Shown here in pieces: positions 1-12,159 of a DNA stretch of 64,000 nucleotides. The translations under genes and the position numbers were made by a program. Position 1 is the first letter of the stretch. Each line of letters begins with the position of its first letter. Source of the DNA: Bacillota bacterium (GTDB lineage Bacteria > Bacillota > Sulfobacillia > Sulfobacillales > JAIMBI01); the NCBI GenBank assembly GCA_021846505.1, contig JAJZWV010000003.1:53866-117865 (forward strand), read 5' to 3'. The notes beneath the pieces are model-generated. The model saw only the letters and a list, made by a program, of their open reading frames with translations. It did not search any database and was not told where the DNA came from.

Positions 1-286
1 ACCCATCCCAAATCCCCGCGATGCCCACGATGTCGCCCGGCTGCCACACGCCGGTCGTGTGGATGACGCTGTCCGGTCCGGTGCGCTCGATGGCGGTACG
101 CCCCTCGAGGATGACCCACAGGCCGGTGGTGGGCTCGCCCTGCTGAAATACCCACTCGCCGAGGCGATAGGTGCGCATGACACCGCTTTCGGCCAGGAGC
201 GGTGCAGGCACCCCCGAAAACAGCGGCAGGCTCTCAGGCTTAATAGCGGCCGGCGGCGTCATCGGCGCGTGCTGTGCTTTGTCCAT
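1..286 (-). CDS. Crp/Fnr-type cyclic nucleotide-binding domain protein (N-terminal part, runs off window edge)
   Basis: Reverse strand reads MDKAQHAPMTPPAAIKPESLPLFSGVPAPLLAESGVMRTYRLGEWVFQQGEPTTGLWVILEGRTAIERTGPDSVIHTTGVWQPGDIVGIAGIWDG, a cNMP-binding beta-roll pattern. Confidence 0.75.
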   Translation of the reverse strand, partial: MDKAQHAPMTPPAAIKPESLPLFSGVPAPLLAESGVMRTYRLGEWVFQQGEPTTGLWVILEGRTAIERTGPDSVIHTTGVWQPGDIVGIAGIWDG

Positions 287-421
287 AGCGCCAGTGTAGC
301 GCGTGCGGGCGCCATCGTGATCGTCCGCACGGCAAGGCCTGACCACCGTGGCATGATGGGGGCCGGCGCCGGTCAGGCGCGCAGCGGTCTAATGGCCCGA
401 TGGGGGACAAGGAGTGAGCGT

Positions 422-740
422 ATGGCGCTGGACGTGAATGGCCGCCTCCAAGTGGCGCGGCTGGACAGCGTCCCCGATGGCGGGGGCCGGGCGGTAACGG
501 TCAGTGGCCGCGACGTGGCGCAGTGGCGCCGCGGCCAGGCAGTCTTTGCAACGGATGATGTCTGCTCGCACATGCAGGCGGAATTGGCCGCGGGCACCGC
601 GAACGGGTTCGCCATCACCTGCCCGCGGCATGGCCGGCAGTTCGCTATAAGGACGGGGGCGGCCATCAAGATGCCCCATTGCGGTGTTTGCGGTCACCGT
701 GCTCGACGGGCGCGTGTACATCGATCCATCAGTGCTGTGA
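422..740 (+). pseudogene. Rieske [2Fe-2S] ferredoxin-like protein with a C-terminal frameshift
   Basis: CSH...CPRHG cluster motifs; RBS aaggag; an extra T near 679-680 shifts the frame, and removing it gives ...RTGAAIKMPHAVFAVTVLDGRVYIDPSVL* ending at 740, which matches the intact paralogue at 46095. Confidence 0.75.
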
Positions 741-1060
741 CGCCACCGGCCGGGGCACCAGCGGCGCCACACGGCCTCAGTGAAGGACCCTTGAGGATGG
801 CCGTCGCCAACACCAGGTCCCCACACACTTGCCCCACTCGCTGAAGCCTTTGTTGGACGTGAGCGCCAGGCTGCCGGTTTCGTACCGCGCGCTGACCGCG
901 CGGAAGAACCGGTGCGCCTCCAGCCGGTCGAGCGCCAGCTAGCCCACTTCATCGATGCAGAGGACCTTCGGCCGTGTGTACACCGCCTCGGCCCACCGGC
1001 CCACTTCGCCGAGGTGAAGCCGAGCACCCAAGTCGTCCCGCGCCGGGGTCATGACGGCAT
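740..1060 (-). pseudogene. IstB-like ATPase remnant of an IS21-family element
   Basis: Reverse strand reads VLCIDEVG*LALDRLEAHRFFRAVSARYETGSLALTSNKGFSEWGK, an IstB AAA signature with an in-frame stop and a later frameshift. Confidence 0.75.
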
Positions 1061-2130
1061 CACCGCCGCGCAGTGCTCTAAGGACCGCGCCGCGACGTCG
1101 GGTGCGGCCAAGACCGCCCGCCTCGGGCCCGGGGTGGGGCGGGCCCGTCCCCGGTCACCACGGCGACGGGCTGGCCGACGTGGGCCGGCGGCACCCGCCA
1201 GGCGTGGCCGTCCGCCTGCCCCAAGCCGTCTGCGCCCACTTGCCGGTGCCGCTGTTCCCTGTAGGCGTACGGGTGGCCGGGGCGCCACGGCGCCAGCGCC
1301 GGTGTGTCTGCTGCCCGCCGGCTGGCGGGCGTGGCGTGGCGTGGATCCGCTCGTCCGCGCCCGTGGCCACCCCGTGGGCCCCCGGGCGATTCCAGGCGCG
1401 GTCGTCCACCACCGTGCGCACGCGGGGCCAGAAGTTCCCGCGCAGATACCAAATGGGGCGCTCCGCCTGGCCCTCGGCATGGGTGTCATACGCTTGCGCG
1501 GCGTTCGGCACGAATCCCGGGAAGCGGGCGCAGGCGAGAAAGCGGGGAGGCCCGGGGCGGCCCATCCCCCGCAGACGGGCCCACGCCATGGGGCGCCTGT
1601 GGTCCGGCGCCATTGGGGAGTGTACGCCTGGTGCTTGCAGCACCGGCGACGATGACCCGGGGGCGCCATGCACTCCCTCGTCTCCGCACCCCTCGCCGCC
1701 AAAACCGTAGGGCCAGCGAGCCGCGGTCCAGCCGCCGTGGCCCCTTTCCAGGCCGATCCCGACGGCGCACAGGTCCAGCGCCACGGCGTGCCCCCTCCTC
1801 GGGGCCTTGATACGACGTTCCCGCCTCAGAGGTGGGCTCACCCCGCGGTGGGCGTGACCGGGCGCCCGCATCATCTCGTCAAGGCGCCGCCGGACTGCCG
1901 GCCTTGGTGGCAGAGGCTCCGGCGACGAGGCGGTGGCGCCCCACGCCTCGGCCAGCCCCTGGCCACATCTGCCAGCCGGTTTACACCAGCGTAGGCGGCC
2001 ATCACCGGCCGGGACCGCCTCAGCAGATCCGGGTACCCCTAGCTTTCGCGCCTCGCGCCGAAGGTCGCGCCCCCAAGAGACCCGGCGCAGCGCCTCGGCT
2101 AGGTCCACCCGCCGCCCTCTTCGTGCCATA
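1060..2130 (-). pseudogene. IstA-like transposase remnant of an IS21-family element
   Basis: Reverse strand contains FPGFVPNAAQAYDTHAEGQAERPIWYLRGNFWPR (IstA C-terminal integrase core pattern) inside a frame-broken ORF. Confidence 0.6.
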
Positions 2131-2167
2131 CTGGCGCTAGATGGCCAAGAAGGAGGACGAGCTTCCG

Positions 2168-2539
2168 ATGGCTCATGACCTCATCACCGCGCGCCTGCGC
2201 GAACTGCCCCGGGGCGGCCGCTATCGGGTGCTGGTGGATCGGCTGTGGCCCCGGGGCGTCCGCCGGGACGCGGAGCTTTGGGAGGAGTGGCTGAAGGACG
2301 TGGCTCCCAGTGCGGGCCTGCGCCAGTGGTACGGCCATGACGTCGAGCGCCATGGCCGGTTCGCAGCGCGCTACCGCGAGGAGCTGGACGCCGCCCGGGG
2401 CGATCCGCCCTTGGCCCGCCTGGCGGAGCTGGCGGCCATGAGGCCGGTCGCACTGCTGACGGCCACTCACCGCCTCGAGGACAGCCATGTGCCGATATTG
2501 GCGCAGTTTGTGCGCGAGCGGCTGTCCTCTCCCGGGTAG
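2168..2539 (+). CDS. DUF488 family (YeaO-like) protein
   Basis: MAHDLITARLRELPRGGRYRVLVDRLWPRGVRRDAELWEEWLKDVAPSAGLRQWYGHD; start chosen after RBS aaggagga (longer ORF starts at 2141). Confidence 0.85.
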   Translation: MAHDLITARLRELPRGGRYRVLVDRLWPRGVRRDAELWEEWLKDVAPSAGLRQWYGHDVERHGRFAARYREELDAARGDPPLARLAELAAMRPVALLTATHRLEDSHVPILAQFVRERLSSPG

Positions 2540-2550
2540 GCGGGCCCGCG

Positions 2551-3108
2551 CTACGCGCGGCCCAAATACTGGCCGGTGCGCGTATCTACCATAATGCGGT
2601 CGCCGGTTTCAATGAAGAGCGGCACCTTGACGACGGCGCCGGTCTCGGTGGTGGCGGGCTTGTTGCCCCCGCTGGCGGTGTCGCCGCGCAGTCCGGGGTC
2701 GGTTTCGGTGACCTCCAGCTCCACGGAGTTGGGCAGCTCCACCGAAATCGGGGCTGCTCGATACAGCACGATATAGCACGTCATGTTTTCCTTGAGGTAC
2801 TTGACGCCATCGCCCACCTGCTCCGCCGACACTCCGAGCTGCTCGAACGACTCAGTGTCCATAAACGTGTACTCGCCGCCGCTCTCGTACAAATACTGCA
2901 TCTCCCGCCGCTCCACCTTGGCCGCCGACACTCGCTCCCCCGCGTTGAAGGTCCGCTCCACGGTGCTGCCGGTCAAAAGGTTCTTCATTTTGGTGCGCAC
3001 AAAGGCTGACCCCTTGCCGGGCTTCACATGCTGGAACTCAATCACCTGCCACACCTGTCCGTCGTACTCGATCGTGACCCCGTTGCGAAAGTCGTTGCTG
3101 GATATCAT
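2551..3108 (-). CDS. efp: Elongation factor P
   Basis: [50 protein letters not shown] with PGKG loop. Confidence 0.97.
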   Translation of the reverse strand: MISSNDFRNGVTIEYDGQVWQVIEFQHVKPGKGSAFVRTKMKNLLTGSTVERTFNAGERVSAAKVERREMQYLYESGGEYTFMDTESFEQLGVSAEQVGDGVKYLKENMTCYIVLYRAAPISVELPNSVELEVTETDPGLRGDTASGGNKPATTETGAVVKVPLFIETGDRIMVDTRTGQYLGRA

Positions 3109-3589
3109 GGCTGTCCGCCCCCTTGCAAATTTTGCCCCGCTTGGCTGGCCCAGGCCCCGCCCTGGAGGCGCGCATACAGCGCTTCCAGCGCCAGCTGATA
3201 GCCGATGGCCCCGAGTCCCGTGATTTGGCCCACCGTGGCGGCCGCCAGCACCATCCGATGCCGAAAGGGCTCCCGCTGAAACACGTTGGTCAGGTGCACC
3301 TCCACCACCGGGTACGGCAGCGCGGCAATGCAGTCGCGCAGCGCCCAGCCATAGTGCGCCAGGGCGCCGGGGTTCAGCACCGCCCCATCCAGCCGCCCAA
3401 CCCCGGCCTCAAAAAAGTCGATGAGCGCCCCTTCGCCATTGGCCTGAAACGCTTCGATGGCCACGCCGCGCTCGCGGCCCCACTCCACCGCGGCCGCCTC
3501 AATTTCGGCCAGCGTCGCCGTGCCGTACAGGGCGGGCTCGCGCTGGCCCAGCCGCCCCAGATTGGGGCCATTGGCCAGTCCGAGCCGCG

Positions 3590-3593
<4 letters not shown>
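3105..3593 (-). CDS. aroQ: Type II 3-dehydroquinate dehydratase
   Basis: [23 protein letters not shown]...[30 protein letters not shown]. Confidence 0.95.
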
Positions 3594-4828
<1,235 letters not shown>

Positions 4829-4854
4829 GGATTGCTCCTTTCTCTCCCGCCCCG

Positions 4855-6366
4855 TCAGGGCGCGGCCGGGCCCCCACTCGGATCCGCCGGCGGCGCCCAC
4901 CGGATGCGGGGCCGCCGCGCGGCTTCTGCCTCGTTCAAGCGGCGCACGGGCGTCGCGTGCGGCGCGTCGTGCAACAGCTCCGGCGCCTCCTCAATCTCGC
5001 GGTCGATGGCGGCCAAGGTGTCGGCAAAGCGGTCCAGCGTCTCCTTCGACTCCGTCTCGGTCGGCTCCACCATCAGCGCCTCTTTAACCACCAGCGGGAA
5101 GTACACCGTGGGTGGGTACACGCCGTAGTCAATCAGGCGCTTGGCCACGTCCAGCGCCGAGGCGCCCCGGACCTTTTGGCCCGCCAGCGTCAGCACCAAC
5201 TCGTGCATCACCGAGCGGTCATAGCGCGTTGGATAGCGGTCGGCAAGCCGCGCCCGCAGGTAGTTGGCATTCAGCACGGCGGTGTGCGCCACGTCCCGAA
5301 GCCCCTCGGGGCCGTGACTCAGAATATAGGCCAGCGCCCGGAGCACAATCCCCACATTCCCATAATAGGACCGCACCTTGCCAATCGACTGAGGGCGCTG
5401 GTGATCCCAGGTGAGGCGCCCGGACGCGTCCCGCTGGAGGCGCGGCCCTGGGAGAAATGGCTCCAGCACCGCCTTCACCCCCACCGGGCCCGATCCCGGC
5501 CCTCCTCCGCCGTGGGGGGTGCTGAACGTCTTGTGCAGGTTTAAGTGCACCACGTCAAAGCCCATATCCCCGGGCCGCACTTCGCCCAAAATGGCATTGG
5601 CATTGGCGCCGTCGTAGTATAAGAGGCCCCCGGCGGCATGCACCGCCTCCGCGATTTCCAGGATTTCGTCCTCAAACAGGCCCAGCGTGTTGGGGTTGGT
5701 CAGCATCAAGCCGGCGGTGTCGCTGTTGAGAAGTCCCTTGAGGGCCGCCAGATCCACCCCGCCGCGGGCGTTCGAGGGCACCACCGCCACGCGGTAGCCG
5801 GCCATGGCGGCCGTCGCCGGGTTGGTGCCGTGGGCCGAGTCCGGCACGATGAGGGTGTGGCGCTCCTCCCCCCGCGCGCGAATTAGCGCCCGCATCAGCA
5901 GGACGCCGGTGAACTCGCCCTGGGCTCCCGCGGCCGGCTGCAGCGTCACCGCGTCCATTCCGGAAATCTCGGCCAATATGCGTTCCATGGACGCCATGAG
6001 CTCCAGCAGCCCGGGGATGGTTTCCTCCGGCTGCAGCGGGTGCACCCGCGAGAATCCGGGCAGCGCCGCCACCCACTCATTCACCTTGGGGTTGTACTTC
6101 ATGGTGCACGATCCCAGCGGGTAAAACCCGGTGTCCACCCCATAGTTCAGCTGCGAGAGGCCGGTGTAGTGCCGCACCACATCGCTTTCTGCAACTTCCG
6201 GCAGCCCCAGCGGCGCGGTGCGCTGGAGGGCCGGCCCCAAGAGGGCCGCCTCATCCAGGGGCGGCACGTCGGGCGCCGGCAGCCGCACGCCGCGGCGGCC
6301 CGGGTGCGACCGGTCATAAATCACGGGAATCCGGTCCTCCGACCGCGGGTCCGTCCCTATCGCCAT
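4855..6366 (-). CDS. gcvPB: Glycine dehydrogenase (decarboxylating) subunit 2
   Basis: [62 protein letters not shown]. Confidence 0.96.
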   Translation of the reverse strand: MAIGTDPRSEDRIPVIYDRSHPGRRGVRLPAPDVPPLDEAALLGPALQRTAPLGLPEVAESDVVRHYTGLSQLNYGVDTGFYPLGSCTMKYNPKVNEWVAALPGFSRVHPLQPEETIPGLLELMASMERILAEISGMDAVTLQPAAGAQGEFTGVLLMRALIRARGEERHTLIVPDSAHGTNPATAAMAGYRVAVVPSNARGGVDLAALKGLLNSDTAGLMLTNPNTLGLFEDEILEIAEAVHAAGGLLYYDGANANAILGEVRPGDMGFDVVHLNLHKTFSTPHGGGGPGSGPVGVKAVLEPFLPGPRLQRDASGRLTWDHQRPQSIGKVRSYYGNVGIVLRALAYILSHGPEGLRDVAHTAVLNANYLRARLADRYPTRYDRSVMHELVLTLAGQKVRGASALDVAKRLIDYGVYPPTVYFPLVVKEALMVEPTETESKETLDRFADTLAAIDREIEEAPELLHDAPHATPVRRLNEAEAARRPRIRWAPPADPSGGPAAP

Positions 6367-7691
6367 GCGGCCACCGCCTCCACCAACTGGTCTAACTCCG
6401 CCCGGGTGCGCTGCTCCGTCACGGCCAGCTGCCAGCCGCCCGCCCACGCCGCATCCCAGCGGCCCATGTCCCAGCCGCCCAAAATGCCCTGCTTCAGCAA
6501 GTGCCGGTTCAAGTCTGCCACCGACCCCGGCACCGACAGCGCCACCTCAAACAGGTAGGGGCCGGCGGGGGACAGGCGCCCGAGGCCGCAGCGCTCCCCA
6601 AGCTGGCCCACCAGGTAGTGGGCCTTGGCGGCGGACAGGCGCGCCACCTCGCGCAGGCCCTCTGGCCCCAAGAGGGCCAGGTACACGGTGGCCTGCAGGG
6701 CGTTCAGCGAGTGGTTGGAGCAGATGTTGGACGTCGCCCGCTCGCGCCGAATGTGCTGCTCGCGCGCCTGCAGCGTCAAGACATAGCCCGTTTTGCCGCC
6801 CATGTCACGCGCGGCCCCCACCACGCGGCCCGGCAGCCGCCGCACCAGCGACTCGGCCACGGCGAAGTAGCCAAATGTCGGGCCGCCGTACTGGAGGCCA
6901 TTGCCCAGCGGCTGGCCCTCGCCCACCACCACGTCAAATCCCATCGCGCCCGGGGGCTCAATCAGCGCCAGCGCCACCGGGTCGGCGGCGGCGATCGCGA
7001 GCGCGCCGCGCTCGTGGGCCCAGCCCGCCAAGCTTCTGAGATCAGCCACATTGCCAAACACATCGGGCTGCTGGACCACAATGCCGGCCGGCGGCTCCAC
7101 CAGCGACTCCAGCAGCTCCTCCAAGGACTGGCCCTCCGCCGGCACCACCACGTGGCCGCCCCGGGCCGCGACGTAGGTTGCCGCCACCTGGCGGCTTTCC
7201 GGAAAAACGCCCCGCGACAGCACCACCGCTTGCCGGCGCGTAGTGTCCATGGCCATCAGGGCCGCCTCCGCCACGGCCGACGCGCCGTCATACATCGACG
7301 CCTGCGAGGCGGCGAGCCCGGTCAAGCCCGCCATCATGCTTTGGAATTCATAAATGACGGCCAGGGTGCCCTGCGACAACTCCGGCTGATACGGCGTGTA
7401 AGACGTCGCAAACTCCCCCCGCCCGGCCAGCGCGGGCACGGCGGCGGGGATGAACCGATCGTAAAACTCGCCCCCCAAGAAGCACACCAGCTCGTCGGTG
7501 CTTTGGTTCTTAGCCGCTTCCCGCCGCATAGTGCGCTGCAGCTCCATCTCCGTCAGGGGCCCCGGCACGTTTAGGGCTCGCCCCAGTCGGGCCGCCTGAG
7601 GGATGTCCGCAAACAGGGCGCCGGTGTCCGAAATCCCCAGTGCTGCCAGCATGGCCGCCCGGTCCTCGTCCGTGTGGGGAATGTAGCGCAA
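6357..7691 (-). CDS. gcvPA: Glycine dehydrogenase (decarboxylating) subunit 1
   Basis: MRYIPHTDEDRAAMLAALGI...FLGGEFYDRFIPAAVPALAGRGEFATSYTPYQPELSQGTLAVIYEFQSMM. Confidence 0.96.
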   Translation of the reverse strand: MRYIPHTDEDRAAMLAALGISDTGALFADIPQAARLGRALNVPGPLTEMELQRTMRREAAKNQSTDELVCFLGGEFYDRFIPAAVPALAGRGEFATSYTPYQPELSQGTLAVIYEFQSMMAGLTGLAASQASMYDGASAVAEAALMAMDTTRRQAVVLSRGVFPESRQVAATYVAARGGHVVVPAEGQSLEELLESLVEPPAGIVVQQPDVFGNVADLRSLAGWAHERGALAIAAADPVALALIEPPGAMGFDVVVGEGQPLGNGLQYGGPTFGYFAVAESLVRRLPGRVVGAARDMGGKTGYVLTLQAREQHIRRERATSNICSNHSLNALQATVYLALLGPEGLREVARLSAAKAHYLVGQLGERCGLGRLSPAGPYLFEVALSVPGSVADLNRHLLKQGILGGWDMGRWDAAWAGGWQLAVTEQRTRAELDQLVEAVAAWR

Positions 7692-7738
7692 GTGTCGATC
7701 CCCTTTGCGAGTCAGATAGTGTGGCCGCCACCCCGGCG

Positions 7739-8119
7739 CTAAGTGGGAAGCTCCCGGTATCCGGCGGCATCCAGCAGGTGGCCGCCCGCCTGCAGCTGGT
7801 CGTCCGTGTCAATGCGCACCAGCCACCCCCGGCCGTAGGGATCCTGGTTCACGAGCTCGGGCTGGTCTTTCACCGCCTTGTTCACGGCCGCCACCGTGCC
7901 GGTCACGGGCGAAAACAAGTCCGACACCGACTTCACCGACTCCACCACGCCAAACACGGCGCCGCGCTCCACATGGCGCCCCACCTCCGGCAATTCCAGA
8001 AACACCACATCGCCCAGCGCATCCTGCGCGTGATCCGTCACGCCCACCGTGCCATCCGCCGCAATCCACTCATGCTCGGCGGTGTACCACCGATCGTCCA
8101 GCACGCTTCCCGTCGCCAT
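7739..8119 (-). CDS. gcvH: Glycine cleavage system H protein
   Basis: [63 protein letters not shown] (lipoyl ESVK motif). Confidence 0.96.
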   Translation of the reverse strand: MATGSVLDDRWYTAEHEWIAADGTVGVTDHAQDALGDVVFLELPEVGRHVERGAVFGVVESVKSVSDLFSPVTGTVAAVNKAVKDQPELVNQDPYGRGWLVRIDTDDQLQAGGHLLDAAGYRELPT

Positions 8120-8193
8120 GCCGATTCCCTCCCCGCAAAGCTTCTGCAACCCTCACGGCGCCTCACCCACTGCCCGGCCCCAGGCTGGTGCGG

Positions 8194-9312
8194 TCATGCC
8201 CGCCGGTAAAACGGCAGCTTGACCACCATCGCCGGCACTTGCCGGCCGCGCACCTCGACCGATACCTCCTCCCCGACTTTGATGCCCCACGCGCGCGGCA
8301 CCAGCGCCATCGCAATCGGCACCTCGAGCGTCGGCGAATGGGTCCCGGACGTCACCACCCCAGCTTCGGGCTGCCCCACGCGGGTGACCGCGTAGCCGGC
8401 GCGCGGGATGCCGCCCGAGGCTCGGAGCCCCACCAAGCGGCGCCGCGAGCCTGCCTGCTTCTGGGCCGCGAGGGCCTCGCGGCCCAGAAACCCTCCCGGC
8501 TTCTCCCACTTCACGAAGCTGCCCAGCGCCGCCTCCAGCGGGCTGATGTCCAGCGCCAGCTCATGGCCGTACAGGGGCAGCCGCGCCTCCAGCCGCAGGG
8601 TGTCACGGGCACCGAGCCCGACGGGCTTCACTCCCTGGCGCGCCAGCGCCTCCCACACGGACAGTGTGCCTTCGTGGGGCAGGTACAGCTCAAATCCATC
8701 CTCCCCGGTGTAGCCGGTGCGTGACACCAGCGCCGGGACGCCCGCCACCGGCACGCCCTCTCGAAAGTGATAGTAGCCGATATCGGCCACCGGCGCGCCC
8801 GCCAGCGCCTCGACGGCGTCTACGGCGCCGGGCCCCTGCACGGCAATCAGGCCCATGGCGTCCGACACGTCCGATAAGGCCACCGGCGGGTCCGCGCCGG
8901 CCGCCTGCTGTTTCATCCAGTCCCGGTCCGCCGCCCGGTTGCCGGCGTTGGTCACGAGGAGGTAGCGCCCCGGGCCGCGCCGGTACACCAGCAAATCGTC
9001 CTGGGTGCCGCCGTCCGGGCGGCACATGGGCGTGTACAGCGCCTGGCCCTCGGCCAGGCGGCTGGGCCAGTTCGTGACCAGCTGATCCACGAACGCGTCG
9101 GCCCCAGCACCCTCCACCAGAAATTCGGCCATGTGCGACACATCAAACATGCCCACGGACGACCGGACCCGGCGATGCTCCTCCATAATCCGCTCGTACT
9201 CGATGGGCATCCAATAACCGCCAAATTCCGCCATGCGGGCGCCCGCCGCCTCATGCCACGCCGTGAGCGGCGTGGCCAGCCCCCGCGCACTGGCCGAGCC
9301 CCCCTGCTCCAT
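8194..9312 (-). CDS. gcvT: Aminomethyltransferase (glycine cleavage T protein)
   Basis: ATPLTAWHEAAGARMAEFGGYWMPIEYERIMEEHRRVRSSVGMFDVSHMAEF; start codon choice approximate. Confidence 0.95.
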   Translation of the reverse strand: MEQGGSASARGLATPLTAWHEAAGARMAEFGGYWMPIEYERIMEEHRRVRSSVGMFDVSHMAEFLVEGAGADAFVDQLVTNWPSRLAEGQALYTPMCRPDGGTQDDLLVYRRGPGRYLLVTNAGNRAADRDWMKQQAAGADPPVALSDVSDAMGLIAVQGPGAVDAVEALAGAPVADIGYYHFREGVPVAGVPALVSRTGYTGEDGFELYLPHEGTLSVWEALARQGVKPVGLGARDTLRLEARLPLYGHELALDISPLEAALGSFVKWEKPGGFLGREALAAQKQAGSRRRLVGLRASGGIPRAGYAVTRVGQPEAGVVTSGTHSPTLEVPIAMALVPRAWGIKVGEEVSVEVRGRQVPAMVVKLPFYRRA

Positions 9313-9399
9313 GCCGGCCCCTCCTAAAGTGCTCACGTTCTCTGCGTTTGGACCCTGCCCAGCCAAGCCGCGCCCCCGGCCGCCCCCACTCGCTCCAGT

Positions 9400-10482
9400 C
9401 TACGGCACCCCCGGGTCCAGCGCCCGCGCCAGCGCCTCGTCCACGAGCGCCGGTGGCACAACCGACATCCGGGGCTCTCCGGGCGCGGCCAGCAGCACCC
9501 AGCGGAGGCCCTCGGCCGTCGTCTTCTTATCCTTCGTCAAAAACCCGCGCACGGCGCGCGCATCCAGCGCGGGCACCGCCGTAGGCATGTCCCACCGCTG
9601 AAGCAACGCGCGGACGCCGGCCTGGACCGAGGGGTCCAGCCCCAGCACCGCCTCGGACAAAAAACATGCCGCCAACAGCCCGATGCCCACCGCCTCGCCA
9701 TGCGCCAGCGGGCCCATCCCGGCCGCCGCCTCCAATGCATGGCCCAGCGTGTGGCCCAAGTTCAGCGTCGCCCGCCCGCCATCCGGCTGTCGCTCGTAGG
9801 GGTCCGCCGCCACCACCCGCACTTTGTGCCGCGCCGCGGCGCCGGCCAGTTGCTCCAGCGCCGCGCGGCCCGCCGGCGGCGCTGGCAGCGCGGCCAGTGC
9901 CGCCCACGCCTCCCCACCCAGCAGCAGCGCCGCTTTGGCCACCTCGCCGGCACCAGACCGCCACTCGCGGGCTGGCAGGGTGTCGAGCCACCAAGGGTCG
10001 GCCAGCACCAGGAGCGGCGGGTGAAACGCCCCCACCAAGTTTTTGCCGTGCGGCCCGTCCAGGGCCGTTTTGCCGCCGATGGCGGCGTCCACCTGGCCCA
10101 ACAGCGTCGTGGGGACCGCCGCCCAGGACACCCCGCGCAGGTAGACCGCCGCCGCAAAGCCGGCCACATCGGTGAGCGCCCCGCCCCCCACCGCCACGAA
10201 AAACCCGTGCCGCCGCACGCCATGCGCCAGCGCAGCCTCGACGATCGCCTCGATGCTGGCCCAGGTTTTGCTGGCCTCCCCACCCGGCAGCACCAGCCGC
10301 GCCACCTGAGCGCCCGCCGCCGCCAGCGGCCGCTCCACCACCCCCAGCCGATGCGCCACCGCCGCGTCCGCTACCACAAGACCCCGCTGGCCGCGCCACG
10401 CGCGCGGGAGGCGCTGCCCGAACGCCTCGAGCGCGCCCCGCCCGCCGACGACGTGGCCGGGCGGCAGCGCCTCACTCCACAT
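9400..10482 (-). CDS. aroB: 3-dehydroquinate synthase
   Basis: LPGGEASKTWASIEAIVEAALAHGVRRHGFFVAVGGGALTDVAGFAAAVYLRGVSWAAVPTTLLGQVDAAIGGKTALD. Confidence 0.96.
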   Translation of the reverse strand: MWSEALPPGHVVGGRGALEAFGQRLPRAWRGQRGLVVADAAVAHRLGVVERPLAAAGAQVARLVLPGGEASKTWASIEAIVEAALAHGVRRHGFFVAVGGGALTDVAGFAAAVYLRGVSWAAVPTTLLGQVDAAIGGKTALDGPHGKNLVGAFHPPLLVLADPWWLDTLPAREWRSGAGEVAKAALLLGGEAWAALAALPAPPAGRAALEQLAGAAARHKVRVVAADPYERQPDGGRATLNLGHTLGHALEAAAGMGPLAHGEAVGIGLLAACFLSEAVLGLDPSVQAGVRALLQRWDMPTAVPALDARAVRGFLTKDKKTTAEGLRWVLLAAPGEPRMSVVPPALVDEALARALDPGVP

Positions 10483-11038
10483 CGCCCGCCACCGGCCCTT
10501 CCACATACCCCTCGTCCTTGAGCCGCCGGGCCAGGGCAGCGGCGACGTCGGCCGCCGGCGGTCCGGCGTCGACCCACCACTGGGCCGCCGCTTGATACGC
10601 TGCCCTTCGACCCTCCAGCAGCCGGGCCGCCTGGGCCGCGCCGGCGGCCAGCAGTGGCCGCGCACTGCCGGCGGTGCGGCGCTGCATCTCGGCCCAGTCC
10701 ACCGCGAGCCACACCACCAAGCACCGCGACTGCGCCAGGGCGGCCCGCGCCTCCGCGGTGCAGGGCGTGCCGCCGCCGAGCGCCCACACCCCAGGTCGCT
10801 CCCGGAGCAAGCGGCGCAGCGCCGCCACTTCGGCCGCGCGAAACACGCCTTCACCCTGCCGAAACAGCTCGGCAATGGGCTGCTGCTGCTCTGCTTCGAC
10901 ACGCTGATCCAAATCCTCGAACCGGGCGTGCAGCTGTTCGGCCAACAGCCGTCCCACGGATGACTTGCCCGCCCCCATAAAGCCAATCAGCGCGACGGGT
11001 TTTAGAAGCTTCGGACCCTTTCGAACCACAGCTGCCAT
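10472..11038 (-). CDS. aroK: Shikimate kinase
   Basis: VALIGFMGAGKSSVGRLLAEQLHARFEDLDQRVE Walker A and shikimate kinase pattern. Confidence 0.93.
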   Translation of the reverse strand: MAAVVRKGPKLLKPVALIGFMGAGKSSVGRLLAEQLHARFEDLDQRVEAEQQQPIAELFRQGEGVFRAAEVAALRRLLRERPGVWALGGGTPCTAEARAALAQSRCLVVWLAVDWAEMQRRTAGSARPLLAAGAAQAARLLEGRRAAYQAAAQWWVDAGPPAADVAAALARRLKDEGYVEGPVAGDVE

Positions 11039-12159
11039 CGCTCGAGAATCTCCTCCAGTGAATCGCCGCCAAACTTGTCCAGCACCGCCGCGGCCACGAC
11101 ATGCAGCGCCATCGCTTCCCCCACCACCACTGCTGACGGCACCGCCGTCACATCCGACCGCTCCACCTGCGCCTGGTACGGCTCTTTGGTGGCAATGTCG
11201 ACGCTCTCCAGCGGCTTCATCAGCGTCGACAGCGGCTTCATGCCGACGCGGATCACCAGCGGGGCCCCGGTGGTGATGCCGCCCTCAATGCCGCCTGCGC
11301 GGTTGGTGTCGCGGTAAAAGCCTTGGGCCGCCGACCAGCGAATCGGGTCGTGCACCGCAGAGCCGGTGGATTCCGTCTGCCGAAAGCCGGTGCCCATCTC
11401 CACGCCTTTCATGGCGGGAATGGACAGCATCGCCAGCGCCAGCTGGGACTCCAGCCGGCGGTGCCACTGCACGTAGCTCCCCAGGCCCGGCGGCAGCCCA
11501 AACACCCGAATTTCAAATTGGCCGCCGAGCGTGTCGCCGGCGGCTTTGGCGGCGTCAATGGCCGCGGTCATGGCGGACTCGGCCTCGCGGTCAATGACCC
11601 GCACCGGCGACGCGTCCACCCGCTCAAAGTCGGCCGCCGCGTAGTCGCGCTCCGGCACGGTGTGGCTCCCGATGCGCACCACGTGGCCCGCCACCGTGAC
11701 CGCCAGCGGCGCTAAGAAGGCCCGCGCCACCGCCGCCGTCGCCACCCGCATCGTCGTCTCGCGCGCCGACGCCCGCTCTAGAACATTGCGCAAGTCGCGG
11801 TGGCCGTACTTTAAGCCGCCCACGAGATCGGCGTGCCCGGGCCGCGGGCGGGTGATCATGCGGTCGGGCTGCCCCGGGTCAGGCGACATGCTTTCGCGCC
11901 AATTCTCGTAGTCGCGGTTGCGCACCAGGAGGGCCACCGGACTGCCCAGCGTCCGCCCGTGCCGCACCCCGCCCAAAATTTCCACCCGGTCCTGCTCAAT
12001 CTTCATGCGGTTGCCGCGCCCGTAGCCCTGCTGCCGCCGTGCCAGGTCGCGGTCCACGTCCTCCCGCGTCAGGGGGATCCCCGCGGGCACCCCTTCCACC
12101 ACGCCGACCAAGGCCGGGCCATGAGACTCCCCGGCCGTCACCCACCGCCACTCGCCCAT
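11002..12159 (-). CDS. aroC: Chorismate synthase
   Basis: MGEWRWVTAGESHGPALVGVVEGVPAGIPLTREDVDRDLARRQQGYGRGNRMKIEQDRVEILGGVRHGRTLGSPVALLVRNRDYENW. Confidence 0.97.
   Translation of the reverse strand: MGEWRWVTAGESHGPALVGVVEGVPAGIPLTREDVDRDLARRQQGYGRGNRMKIEQDRVEILGGVRHGRTLGSPVALLVRNRDYENWRESMSPDPGQPDRMITRPRPGHADLVGGLKYGHRDLRNVLERASARETTMRVATAAVARAFLAPLAVTVAGHVVRIGSHTVPERDYAAADFERVDASPVRVIDREAESAMTAAIDAAKAAGDTLGGQFEIRVFGLPPGLGSYVQWHRRLESQLALAMLSIPAMKGVEMGTGFRQTESTGSAVHDPIRWSAAQGFYRDTNRAGGIEGGITTGAPLVIRVGMKPLSTLMKPLESVDIATKEPYQAQVERSDVTAVPSAVVVGEAMALHVVAAAVLDKFGGDSLEEILERWQLWFERVRSF

Noticed and set aside
1049-2140. Numerous long overlapping ORFs on both strands
   Set aside because: High GC suppresses stop codons, so these are mostly shadow ORFs; only segments with recognisable IS21 motifs were kept.
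9313-9399. Possible glycine riboswitch ahead of gcvT
   Set aside because: I could not find the conserved glycine aptamer elements by eye; only an ordinary GC-rich spacer is visible.
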